DNA from: Paenibacillus sp. TCA20
GTDB lineage: Bacteria; Bacillota; Bacilli; Paenibacillales; Paenibacillaceae
Assembly (NCBI RefSeq): GCF_000732325.1
Contig: NZ_BBIW01000002.1
Coordinates: 7 to 64,006, forward strand
Direction: 5' to 3'
Length of the DNA: 64,000 nt
The translations under genes were made by a program, and so were the position numbers. This document shows positions 27,500-36,338 of this stretch, one piece after another. The notes under the pieces are model-generated. The model made no database searches, was not told the DNA's origin, and was given only the letters and a program-made list of their open reading frames with translations. Position 1 is the first letter of the stretch; every line of letters begins with the position of its first letter.

Positions 27500-27937
27500 C
27501 TACAGGTTATTTCTCTTAACCTCACTCTTGAATCTCTCCAACCTTCTCTGCGCTCGTCGGTACATTAAATAATCCATTACATTCGCCATACAAATGATGC
27601 CGAGCACAATCAGCAGGGTCGGGGTAAACTCTCCTCTGCTCTCTAGTTCGTCTCTGCTTAACACGTAAAAAGTAATCATTATGCATGCCGTCACCAGCAG
27701 TGCTATCAGATTGTTTATAAAGAAATAAGTTCGGGGGTTTGCAATTTGGATCGGAAGAAGAGCTGTAACCCATTCCGTAATGAACCCGATAATGAACCCA
27801 ATACTTCCGCTTGCCAATACGATCATCGCTCTATAGGTGAACGCTGTATCTGATGTGTCTAGAAACTGGAGGATCACACCCATGAAGAGGCCTAGAAAAA
27901 ATGACTTTATAATGTTTGCATAATGAATCTTTTCCAT
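27500..27937 (-). CDS. DUF3021 family membrane protein
   Basis: A 145-residue protein with four predicted membrane helices and a basic C-terminal tail ('RRAQRRLERFKSEVKRNN'). DUF3021 proteins are nearly always encoded beside a LytTR DNA-binding protein, as here: it begins 10 bases after the LytTR stop. In streptococci and bacilli such membrane partners inhibit or modulate their LytTR regulator. TAGGAGA precedes the ATG. No two-component receiver domain or kinase is present, so signalling is probably direct from membrane protein to regulator. Confidence 0.75.
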   Translation of the reverse strand: MEKIHYANIIKSFFLGLFMGVILQFLDTSDTAFTYRAMIVLASGSIGFIIGFITEWVTALLPIQIANPRTYFFINNLIALLVTACIMITFYVLSRDELESRGEFTPTLLIVLGIICMANVMDYLMYRRAQRRLERFKSEVKRNNL

Positions 27938-27947
27938 CGGGATTCTC

Positions 27948-28487
27948 CTATATTTTAAGTGTGTTCCTAAGCTTCTTCGAGAACATCTTTGATACTTCTA
28001 GTTCTGTATTATTGTCCATACGAATGACATATCTGGAGTTAAACCAAGGAATAATCTCTTTGACATGCAGCAGATTCACGAGCTGGGATTTATTAATTCG
28101 CACAAATCCTTTTACAGCCCAGAGGTTCTCATAATACTGCAAGGTCTCTTTGATACTATAATGATTTGTGCTCGTATGGGCCATAATCCCCTCCGATCCT
28201 GCTTCTACATAGAGGATATTTGTTGGATCGATGACCGCAAATTTATTGTCCATAAAACCGGTTAGTGTATTCCTGATCTGATGATCTTCACGAATACCGG
28301 ACACTAGCAGTTTGATTACATCCATATAATCCAGCGCATCGAAGACAATACTAAGCTTCTCCTTGGGCAGATCATGACCTTGTTCTACGAGCGCAATGCT
28401 GCTATCCTGCGACACTTCGATCTGATACTTGATCAATTCTTGCCTTAATTTATCACGAACCTTATCTGAACATATCAATTGAACCAT
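27948..28487 (-). CDS. LytTR family DNA-binding regulator (no receiver domain)
   Basis: A 179-residue protein. The C-terminal ~100 residues are a LytTR domain ('FAVIDPTNILYVEAGSEGIMAH', 'YSIKETLQYYENL', 'FVRINKSQLVNL', 'RMDNNTELEVSKMFSKKLRN'). The N-terminal 75 residues are a small domain without the Asp pocket of response regulators. Such short LytTR proteins, paired with DUF3021, form simple membrane-linked regulatory units that often control a transporter or their own operon. ATG at 28487 has TAGGAGA eight bases upstream. It follows the broken serine-hydrolase gene by 34 bases, so the three may once have been one operon. Confidence 0.82.
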   Translation of the reverse strand: MVQLICSDKVRDKLRQELIKYQIEVSQDSSIALVEQGHDLPKEKLSIVFDALDYMDVIKLLVSGIREDHQIRNTLTGFMDNKFAVIDPTNILYVEAGSEGIMAHTSTNHYSIKETLQYYENLWAVKGFVRINKSQLVNLLHVKEIIPWFNSRYVIRMDNNTELEVSKMFSKKLRNTLKI

Positions 28488-28520
28488 CCGAAGTCTCCTA
28501 TTGACAGCATACAAAATTCG

Positions 28521-29728
28521 TTATTCTACAACCATCCTATCATAGATCATCCTGATTTTTACTAACTCCTCAATTCCTTTTTTCCTGTACTTCAGAGAAC
28601 CGAAATTCGCAATAAAATACGTATCCTTTTGTTTATCATAGAGCATATAAGTCCCAGTAGCGCCGACACCGCCATACAGATCCGTCATTGAGCCCAGCAG
28701 AAAGGACAGCTCACTAAAGTCAAATAACATCATGCCTATACTGTAATGAATTCCTTTCTCATATTGCTGATCAAAGCTCGTCATCTGACGATACACCTCA
28801 TCCGACAACCATTCTCCTCCTTCTAGTGCTCGCATGAACGTTAATAAATCATTCATCGTCGTGACCACTCCCCCGCCTGCCCAGTCAACCGATAGTGCAT
28901 CTCTTCTGCTAAAGTCAATATCATTGATGTAGATTCCAAGTAATTCAGCCGCCGCCGGTCGCTCGGTAGTGAACAAATAGCTATGATCCATCCCTAATGG
29001 CTTGAATACTTTTTCCTCTAGAATCGTCGAGTAAGATTGACCTTCCACTGCTTCGAGGATAAGTCCGAGCAAAATATACCCCGTATCCGAATAATAAAAT
29101 TGTTGTCCTGGAATTCCAATGGGTTCCTGATGATCTCTCGTAAACGAGATTAGCTCTTGGGGAGTGAAGGCAAGATCTGAATTGGATGAGATTCTAGCCA
29201 GCATTGTTCTCCGTGCAATACAGGTCCTTCAAAATAATCTGCAGCTCCTGACGTATGAGTCAAGAGATGTCTAATCGTTACTTGATCACTATAATCTATG
29301 CCGTCTATCACAAATAATCTCTCAAGTATATCCTGATCAAGCCAATTAATGATCTTGTCGTCATATTCAAGCTTGCCTTCATCGACCAGCAAACCAAAAA
29401 TAGCAGCACACATCGTTTTACCGATACTGGCAGAATGATACGGATTGTCAGCATGAACAGCTTTTTCTGAAGAATGATTTACTTTTCCTACAGCAAATTG
29501 TTCATTGTATCCCGTTTGGTTGGAGTAAATCGTTAGTAAGACACTGGATAAATCAGGGTTGTTATTGACCGTTTTGGTTAAATGGCTGCGGATCTGTTCG
29601 CTGGCTTCTTCTTCTGACAACGGCCTGTTCATCACAGCTAATGTGACCCATCCTAAAACAATAATGATAACGATGCCTGCCAAAATGCTAATGACAATTC
29701 TCAATTGTGTGACCACCTTTCGATTCAT
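28521..29728 (-). pseudogene. serine hydrolase (class C beta-lactamase family), frameshifted
   Basis: Two adjacent open frames, 29150-29728 and 28521-29204, together encode one beta-lactamase-like serine hydrolase. The upstream part has an N-terminal membrane anchor (about residues 10-32) and the SxxK motif SIGK (Ser101-Lys104), then 'IRHLLTHTSGAADYF'. The downstream part continues with 'GIPGQQFYYSDTGYILLG' (the Tyr motif) and the C-terminal half. They join cleanly if one A is added in the CAATG context at about 29200-29204. It is therefore a 1-base deletion or a sequencing error. The family removes or edits D-Ala peptides or esters; the precise role is unknown. Without the shift the protein would be about 400 residues. 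Confidence 0.8.
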
Positions 29729-29849
29729 GTATTTATATACATAATCTAATCCGTAGATTGGAAAATAGATGCCGTTCTACGGTAAGTGGTCATTTTTTAA
29801 GGCTAAGTCATCTTTTTTAAAGGCTCAACGCAGCTTCGGAGAGGAGCTG

Positions 29850-32273
29850 TTAATACTGTGTCGTTACATACAAATCTCCATCCAGTGATTGGATAAACGG
29901 CGTCCATTCTCCTGCTGAATAGATCAACAGCCGATGCATCGCACGTGTGCAGGCCGTATAGAAGAGCTTACGCTCGCTCTCCTGATGATACGTATCTGCA
30001 GACGCATCATAGATTAGGACAGCATCAAATTCCACACCCTTCGCTAAGTAGACAGGGATAATCGACACACCTGCTTCAAAAGTGAGCGTACGCTTTGTGA
30101 TCAGCTTCACATCATGGCAGCCTTCTGCTGTAAGCAGCTCATATGCCTCTTTACTCTCGGCTGCCGTCTTTGTGATGATGCCAATTGAGGTGAGTCCTTC
30201 TTCCCTAAGAGAAGTGAGGTGCTCGGCCATACGAATGATCCGATTCTCTCCATTTTCAACGCTATACAGGTCAGGCTTCCTGCCACTTCGATCAAAAGGG
30301 ATAACCTCTTTGGCTTCGGGCAGCAATGCTTTGGTAAATGTAACAATCTCTCTCGTCGAACGATAACTGCGTATCAGGTGAAATAAACTTGTGTCCGCTT
30401 CGCCATATAGCCGAATGAGCGGGGAGTCCACACCATAGAGCTCCGTTGCCTGCGTGTAAATAGCCTGGCTGAAATCTCCCAGAACTGTCATTCGAGCACG
30501 AGGAAACATTTTTTTGAGGTACTCATATTGAAACATCGAATAATCCTGCCCCTCGTCCACGAACACATGCCGCACCCCGGTATTTGTCCGAACGCCTTCA
30601 ATGAGCTCTTTTAAGTACAAATAGGGGGTGGCATCTTCGTAGAACAGTTCTAGCCGGCAGAGCTTATCCTTCGTCTGCTGACAAATTTGCGCCCATAACG
30701 AGGGGACATCGGCTTGATTCGTCTTCAGCATAAACACACGTTCTTCCTCAAATAAACTTGAGTATACCTTCACCATATCAATGAAAGACAACCGCTTTAC
30801 ACTTTGTTTTACAGGTGAGAATTGTTCTTTCACAACCATTGCTCTTAGCAGCTCTTCCTCCCGATCGGCGAAGTCAAAATCCCCTTCATCCGCCCTGCGC
30901 CGGTTATTTAATCTCTCTCTGACCTCTTCATATTGCTCGGCAAAGTCAAAGACTGCCCTCTCGTTATGCAATTCATGATATACTTGGGCATATGCATCCT
31001 GATCAAGATAATCAAGCTCATCTCGTACCCAAGAAGCTTCCCGTTCTTTTTTCTCAAGAATACGAAGTTCACTTAACAACCACTCCTTCAGCAGTGCAAT
31101 CCGATTGGCTAGACGAATGGAAGCATCATAGCTGTAGAATTTAGATTTTATTTGCTCTGCTGTGATTAGATCATGTCCACGAAACCGAATGGAACTAAAT
31201 TGCATCCCCTCCCGCATAAGCCCATCTGCGTAGTTTTGTATAGCCATCAGGAATGCCTCAGAAGCTTTGTATTTTATACCGCTTAACCTTGCTGCGTACT
31301 CTTCTTCATTGGATGGTTGTGCTGTCAATATATATTCCATCTGATCAAACGGATCCTCGAGATGAAATGTGTCGCTAAGCGAATATTCAAGATATTCCTG
31401 AAAGGTCACCTGCTGCATATTCTCTTCGCCGAGCTCAGGCAGTACAGTCGACACGTAGCTATTGAACATCGGATTTGGTGAGAATAGAACGACTTGATCT
31501 GCAGTTAATCTATCCCGATGCTTGTAGAGAAGATATGCAACACGCTGAAGCGCTGCTGAAGTTTTGCCGCTGCCTGCTGCACCCTGAACGATCAGCATTC
31601 GACTGGTATCGTCTCGGATAATGGCGTTCTGTTCCTTCTGTATTGTAGCTACAATACTCTTCATCTGATGGTCAGCACCTTGACCAAGCACCTGTTGCAG
31701 TAATTCGTCTCCGATCGTCAGACTCGTGTCAAACACATTGTGCAGCTTGCCTTGCCGAATCTGGTACTGTCTCTTCAGCGTCATCGTACCTGTGATATGT
31801 CCACTTGGTGTATCATAGCCTGCCACTCCCGGCTCATCATCGTAATACATGCTTGCTATCGGGGTGCGCCAGTCATAAACTAAGAAATCCACACCTTCCG
31901 AATCTACAAAGGAAGAAACTCCGATATAGACCTTTTCCGTGAAGTTCATCCCTTTTTCCACAAAATCAATTCTGCCGAAATAAGGCGAGCCCAGCAATCG
32001 CTTCATATTCTTTAACTGCTGCAAACGAAGCTTGTGGCTTCTTTCCCGTTCAGATAATAGCACCTCCTGCTGCCTTATGCTGTAAAACGTTTCTTCAAAG
32101 TCCTCATGCGTATTGGTATTGACCGTCACTTCTTCCCAGAAACGACGGCGAATCCCTGTTACCTGATCATGTAGTCCTGTAACCTCCGGTTCCAAATTAA
32201 TGATTCTCGCTTCCAGCTCACGTACAACCTGATCTAGCCGTTCCTGTTCTTGGGTCCATTCCTTCGCATTCAT
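29850..32273 (-). CDS. helD: HelD-type RNA polymerase-recycling UvrD-like ATPase
   Basis: An 807-residue superfamily 1 helicase-like ATPase. The N-terminal ~100 residues are a long coiled coil ('EQERLDQVVRELEARI'), the arm that enters RNA polymerase; Walker A is GAAGSGKTS (about 231-239); 'HVFVDEGQDYSMFQYEYLKK' is motif II and 'SYRSTREIVTFTKALLP' motif III/IV; a C-terminal motif includes 'VYLAKGVEFDAVLIYDA'. In B. subtilis HelD frees stalled RNA polymerase from DNA and can protect it from rifampicin-type drugs in some lineages. ATG at 32273, or the GTG just before it, follows AAAGGAG; the longer frame starts without one. Confidence 0.9.
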   Translation of the reverse strand: MNAKEWTQEQERLDQVVRELEARIINLEPEVTGLHDQVTGIRRRFWEEVTVNTNTHEDFEETFYSIRQQEVLLSERERSHKLRLQQLKNMKRLLGSPYFGRIDFVEKGMNFTEKVYIGVSSFVDSEGVDFLVYDWRTPIASMYYDDEPGVAGYDTPSGHITGTMTLKRQYQIRQGKLHNVFDTSLTIGDELLQQVLGQGADHQMKSIVATIQKEQNAIIRDDTSRMLIVQGAAGSGKTSAALQRVAYLLYKHRDRLTADQVVLFSPNPMFNSYVSTVLPELGEENMQQVTFQEYLEYSLSDTFHLEDPFDQMEYILTAQPSNEEEYAARLSGIKYKASEAFLMAIQNYADGLMREGMQFSSIRFRGHDLITAEQIKSKFYSYDASIRLANRIALLKEWLLSELRILEKKEREASWVRDELDYLDQDAYAQVYHELHNERAVFDFAEQYEEVRERLNNRRRADEGDFDFADREEELLRAMVVKEQFSPVKQSVKRLSFIDMVKVYSSLFEEERVFMLKTNQADVPSLWAQICQQTKDKLCRLELFYEDATPYLYLKELIEGVRTNTGVRHVFVDEGQDYSMFQYEYLKKMFPRARMTVLGDFSQAIYTQATELYGVDSPLIRLYGEADTSLFHLIRSYRSTREIVTFTKALLPEAKEVIPFDRSGRKPDLYSVENGENRIIRMAEHLTSLREEGLTSIGIITKTAAESKEAYELLTAEGCHDVKLITKRTLTFEAGVSIIPVYLAKGVEFDAVLIYDASADTYHQESERKLFYTACTRAMHRLLIYSAGEWTPFIQSLDGDLYVTTQY

Positions 32274-32601
32274 CACTTGTAGATCCGCTCCTTTATTCGA
32301 AATTTGACAATCCACTAAGCATATGATACGATTATAGTGTAAGATAAAAAATAGGATCATTATGCCTTGTGATAAAGCATTGAGACATTCGTTTCAACAT
32401 AGTATCACATTGCTTTTTTGTGTGCAAATCATTTTTTATTCATAAACAGACTCAGCAGCCTGTCGGGGCTGTTTTTTTTGTATACTCCCATCTTCTGCCG
32501 TGTTTAACACGCTCCCTTTATAAAACATAAAGCCACCTTGTAAGGTGGCTCTAATTGATAGTATCTGTTTATTCATTCTTGATCCCTAAACGTAAACTTC
32601 A
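32274..32601. other. leader/intergenic region with two plus-strand terminators
   Basis: Between helD and the next gene lie TGTGATA...TATCACA (32369-32409) followed by TTGCTTTTTTG, and CAGCC-tgtcgg-GGCTG followed by eight T residues (about 32455-32480). Both read as intrinsic terminators on the plus strand although no plus-strand gene precedes them. The helD promoter should also lie here. The hairpin at 32531-32553 (AGCCACCTT/AAGGTGGCT) belongs to the 102-aa gene. Confidence 0.5.
32531..32553 (-). terminator. terminator of the 102-aa hypothetical gene
   Basis: AGCCACCTT-gt-AAGGTGGCT, followed on the minus strand by TTATGTTTTAT; weak T-run. Confidence 0.6.
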
Positions 32602-32910
32602 TTAACCTTCCACAATATCTGCACGTAGATCTGACGCGACCTCCATCATCATAGGTACTACCTCTTCTTGAGAAATGGCTACATAAATATCCCCATCATA
32701 ATGCCGGAACGGAATCCGCATCTCTCCCAGCTCCCACATGAAGAAATCACCCTTAATAGACATCGTACTCTCAGGTCCCTTTACAGTCAGTACGGTCTCA
32801 TAAGTAAAATCAGTCTTCCCTGCAAAATATGCCTTGCACTCATCTAAAGAAATATCTTGAGCTGCTCCAGCATCTTGCATCGATCTTGTAATTCGAAATC
32901 GTTGATTCAT
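32602..32910 (-). CDS. hypothetical protein, 102 aa
   Basis: A 102-residue soluble protein without signal peptide. The sequence has alternating beta-strand-like segments ('DFTYETVLTVKG', 'MSIKGDFFMWELG', 'GDIYVAISQEEVVPMMMEVA') and I do not recognise a family. CTGGAGGA lies before the ATG, so it is likely translated. It is encoded between helD and the flavin-type reductase on the same strand; its own terminator separates it from helD. Confidence 0.6.
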   Translation of the reverse strand: MNQRFRITRSMQDAGAAQDISLDECKAYFAGKTDFTYETVLTVKGPESTMSIKGDFFMWELGEMRIPFRHYDGDIYVAISQEEVVPMMMEVASDLRADIVEG

Positions 32911-32958
32911 GATATATCCTCCAGAAGTAAATTAAGCTGTTATTCTAACATACATCGT

Positions 32959-33669
32959 TCAATAACCGAAGAAAGCATCCTTTTTAATATTCTGCTTAGT
33001 AATCGCATTTTTTTGCAAGTGAGAAGATACTGATTCTACCAGAGATTTGGGCCCGGCAGCATAGTATTTGCCACGATTGTTATATTCATTTACGAATCGG
33101 CTGATTGCTTGATCTAGCTGCTCTCTTGAATCCAGATAAATAACCTGGATCCAAGGGCGGCGCCCAGCCATCTCATCGAGCTCGTCTTTAAATAAATAGG
33201 AGCTATGGCTGTCCAGATAGAGCACCTGAATAGGTCTCTCCACTACATCTTTCGCTGTCTCAAGCTCTGTCAGAATTGACCGGATTGGCGTTATCCCAAT
33301 ACCCCCTGCAACTAGCAGAGAAGGGCTGCTGTTATCAAGGTAAAATGCCCCAACCGGACCGCTTACCTTCATCTTCATCCCCTGCTTCAGCTCTAACATT
33401 GCCTGTTTATAGTCACTGGGTGTATTCCCGATCCGTGTCGTTATCTTGACAACCTTCTCGGACGGAGTAGAGGCGATGCTGAACGGTTTGGTCCCATTCT
33501 TTACTGCTCGATGTGTAATACTGAATAACCCGTATTGACCCGCTCTCCATATAAAATCTTGATCCTTCTCAAATACGAAAGTATACACATCATTCGTTTC
33601 TTTATAGCTTTCCAATAATGTAAGCTCTCTTTTCTTAAATATAGAGAACATATCTTTAAGAAAACTCAT
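32959..33669 (-). CDS. ferredoxin-reductase-like FAD/NAD(P)-binding oxidoreductase
   Basis: A 236-residue soluble FNR-superfamily enzyme. The FAD-binding motif is 'IWRAGQYGLFSI' with the isoalloxazine-contacting 'KPFSIAST' (about residues 65-80); the NAD(P) domain begins with 'SLLVAGGIGITPIRSILTE'. A C-terminal 'YYAAGPKSLVESV' and 'KKDAFFGY' end on an aromatic residue as in FNR. Lacking an iron-sulfur domain, it could be a flavin or flavodoxin reductase or partner of a membrane oxidase. It begins 14 bases after the UvrA-like gene and is probably cotranscribed. No obvious partner protein is nearby. Confidence 0.82.
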   Translation of the reverse strand: MSFLKDMFSIFKKRELTLLESYKETNDVYTFVFEKDQDFIWRAGQYGLFSITHRAVKNGTKPFSIASTPSEKVVKITTRIGNTPSDYKQAMLELKQGMKMKVSGPVGAFYLDNSSPSLLVAGGIGITPIRSILTELETAKDVVERPIQVLYLDSHSSYLFKDELDEMAGRRPWIQVIYLDSREQLDQAISRFVNEYNNRGKYYAAGPKSLVESVSSHLQKNAITKQNIKKDAFFGY

Positions 33670-33683
33670 ACCTCTACCACCCT

Positions 33684-35939
33684 TTACCTCAGGTATTTTC
33701 CGGTAATCGATGCTTCTGCTTGAAGGATCTGTGCAGGGGGACCTTCATACACGATTTGACCGCCCTTGCTTCCTCCATCAGGCCCCAGATCAATAATCCA
33801 ATCCGCTTGGCTGATCACTTCAAGATTATGCTCAATGACAATGACCGTATTTCCGGTATCTACGAGACGATTCATGATAGCAAGCAAATGCCCAATATCA
33901 GACATATGGAGACCTGTTGTCGGCTCGTCCATTACATAGATGCTGCCCTTCTTGTGCAGCTCGCTTGCCAGCTTGATACGCTGACATTCTCCGCCAGACA
34001 ACGTGCTGAGGGGCTGACCGAGTGTCACATAGGTTAATCCTACATCACTCATCGCCTGCAGCTTACGGACAACTTCCTTAAGCTCAAAGAATTCCAGGGC
34101 CTGCTCAACCGTCATTGCAAGTACATCTGCAATCGATTTGCCGTTCAGCTTGTACTCCAGCACCTCTTCCTTAAAGCGTTTGCCTCCACACACATCACAC
34201 GGCAGCTTCACGCTATCTAGAAATGCCAGGTCCGTATATACAACCCCCAGCCCCTGGCAATTCTCACAAGCCCCTTTGGAGTTAAAGCTGAATAAGCCTT
34301 GGTTTACTTTGTTTGCGGAAGCAAACGCTTTGCGCACATCATCCATAATCCCCGTATAGGTAGCCGGATTCGAACGTGTTGAGACACCTACTGCAGATTG
34401 ATCGATGACGATTGCATCGGGATGCTCGCTGAGAAATATATCATTAATCAGCGTACTTTTGCCCGAACCAGCAACTCCTGTAACAACGGTCAAAATGCCT
34501 GCTGGAATATCAACACTCACGTTCTTCAAATTATGCAGCGATGCATCCTTGATCGAGAGCTGCCCTGATGGGCGTCTCGATTCCTGTTTCAATTGAAGGG
34601 GAAGCTTCATATGGTTGCCCGTCAGCGTATTCGACTCAAGCAGACCTTGATAGCTGCCTTCATATACGATATTTCCGCCGCGACTTCCGGCATAAGGACC
34701 TACATCCACAATATGATCCGCGACCTTGATGACATCAGGATCATGCTCAACTACGATCACCGTATTGCCCTTATCGCGCAGCTTCTGTAGTAATTCATTC
34801 AGTCTATGTACGTCTCGTGGATGCAGACCTACGCTGGGCTCATCAAAAATATAAGTTACATCAACCAGACTTCCACTTAAATGCTTGACCATCTTGACCC
34901 GCTGAGACTCGCCCCCAGACAAGGTATCTGTCTCACGATCCAGCGTCAAATAGTCAAGTCCAATGTCGACGAGATGCTGAAGCCGCTCAGACAGCGATTT
35001 AATAATGGGAGCTGCAATCGGCTCGTCAATATTCTGAATTACATCAAGAAGCTCCCCTACTTCCATTGAGGACATATCCGCAATATTAAGCCCATTAATC
35101 TTGCAGCTTAAAGTGGCTTGGCTGAGTCTCGCACCGTGACAACTGGAGCAAGGACCTTCGGAGATATAAGGAGCGACTGCTTTTTGTGTCCGCTCGGATT
35201 TGGTCTTTACATCCTGCTTGATGTATTTGTTGGTAAACTTCTCAATGACACCTTCTACTGTCACATTCGTTGCTTTTCCGGCAAAATCCATCTTTACTTT
35301 CCGCGCTTTGGAATAGAGCAGCTGCTCCAGCTCTTCCTCCGAATAATCACTTAGCTTCTTATCTGGATCATAGTCTCCAGACTGCATCAGCATGTTCCAT
35401 TCCCAGCCGTTCACCGAATAGTCAGGCAGCATAATGGCTCCTTCGGAGAGAGACTTGGATCTATCGATAGCCTTGTTCATGTTAACACCCAGCTTCCGTC
35501 CCAAGCCGCTGCACTCCGGGCACATCCCTTGTGGATCGTTAAAAGAGAACATATGAGCTGCTCCAACATGCGGCTGACCGACTCGAGAGAACAACAGGCG
35601 CAGGATCGGCGAAATATCGGTAATCGTACCCATCGTGGAATGCGACCCTCCACCTAGTCTTTTCTGATCCACAATAACGGCCATGCTTAAATTCTCAATC
35701 GCATCCGTATCCGGCTGCGGTACACGCGGGAGAAAATTACGCACAAACATACTGAAATTTTCATTCAGCAAGCGAGTAGATTCTGCTGCAATCGTGTCAA
35801 ATACAATGGAGGACTTGCCCGAGCCCGACACGCCGGTGAAGATGGTAATCTTTCGCTTCGGGATGCGCAGGGACACATCATTCAAATTATTCTCCCTTGC
35901 CCCGGAGAGTACAATGTACTCTTGATTCCATTCTGTCAT
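33684..35939 (-). CDS. UvrA-like ABC ATPase (short UvrA paralogue)
   Basis: A 751-residue twin-ABC protein related to UvrA but about 200 residues shorter. Two Walker A motifs (GVSGSGKSS near residue 36 and GVAGSGKST near 490) and two signature motifs ('LSGGESQRVKM', 'LSGGECQRIKL') are intact. Zinc-finger cysteines are present ('CPECSGLG', 'CSSCHGARLS', 'CENCQGLG', 'CDVCGGKRF'). The insertion between the Walker A and signature of the first ABC is reduced, so UvrB binding may be lost. Such UvrA2/DrrC-type paralogues are linked to resistance to DNA-intercalating antibiotics. I infer DNA-damage/drug tolerance; it is not the main excinuclease UvrA. Confidence 0.88.
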   Translation of the reverse strand: MTEWNQEYIVLSGARENNLNDVSLRIPKRKITIFTGVSGSGKSSIVFDTIAAESTRLLNENFSMFVRNFLPRVPQPDTDAIENLSMAVIVDQKRLGGGSHSTMGTITDISPILRLLFSRVGQPHVGAAHMFSFNDPQGMCPECSGLGRKLGVNMNKAIDRSKSLSEGAIMLPDYSVNGWEWNMLMQSGDYDPDKKLSDYSEEELEQLLYSKARKVKMDFAGKATNVTVEGVIEKFTNKYIKQDVKTKSERTQKAVAPYISEGPCSSCHGARLSQATLSCKINGLNIADMSSMEVGELLDVIQNIDEPIAAPIIKSLSERLQHLVDIGLDYLTLDRETDTLSGGESQRVKMVKHLSGSLVDVTYIFDEPSVGLHPRDVHRLNELLQKLRDKGNTVIVVEHDPDVIKVADHIVDVGPYAGSRGGNIVYEGSYQGLLESNTLTGNHMKLPLQLKQESRRPSGQLSIKDASLHNLKNVSVDIPAGILTVVTGVAGSGKSTLINDIFLSEHPDAIVIDQSAVGVSTRSNPATYTGIMDDVRKAFASANKVNQGLFSFNSKGACENCQGLGVVYTDLAFLDSVKLPCDVCGGKRFKEEVLEYKLNGKSIADVLAMTVEQALEFFELKEVVRKLQAMSDVGLTYVTLGQPLSTLSGGECQRIKLASELHKKGSIYVMDEPTTGLHMSDIGHLLAIMNRLVDTGNTVIVIEHNLEVISQADWIIDLGPDGGSKGGQIVYEGPPAQILQAEASITGKYLR

Positions 35940-36060
35940 GCTTACACTCCTTTATAATCATTTGATATTTTCTTCTTCACTAAGCTGCACACTGACGAAA
36001 CGATTATAAGACTCCAATCAGGTCATGTCAACGCGAAGCACCGATAACCAATTTACACGA

Positions 36061-36086
36061 AAAAAGCCGCCAGATCAGGCGACTTT
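36061..36086 (-). terminator. terminator of the 58-aa gene
   Basis: On the minus strand GTCGCC-tgatct-GGCGGC followed by six T residues: a compact, strong terminator 40 bases after the small gene's stop. Confidence 0.85.
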
Positions 36087-36125
36087 CCGATTTCAAACTA
36101 TAGACTTCATATCTATCACATGCTG

Positions 36126-36302
36126 TTACACACTTACCGTAACAATCGAGCCAACTCTTAATAGCAGCAACAATCCATTCTCTATACTTTGAATGAAATA
36201 TTTCTGATCATTAAAGACAACGACGTCATTTTCTTTCAATTGAACGTCGCTCTTGAAATAGATCAAATTATCAACTCCTGGAAGGGCACCTTTATAATAC
36301 AT
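36126..36302 (-). CDS. small hypothetical protein, 58 aa
   Basis: A 58-codon gene with a recognisable ribosome-binding site (AAAGGAT, nine bases before the ATG) and a strong terminator downstream. The product begins 'MYYKGALPGVDNLIYFKSD', contains two acidic/basic beta-like strands ('DVVVFNDQKYFIQSI') and ends in a hydrophobic 'LLLLLRVGSIVTVSV'. I do not recognise a family. It is encoded downstream of the MFS gene at 36339 (36 bases) on the same strand, so it may be the operon's last gene. Confidence 0.6.
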   Translation of the reverse strand: MYYKGALPGVDNLIYFKSDVQLKENDVVVFNDQKYFIQSIENGLLLLLRVGSIVTVSV

Positions 36303-36338
36303 GTAAATACGATCCTTTCTACAAAGCGTATTACCTCA

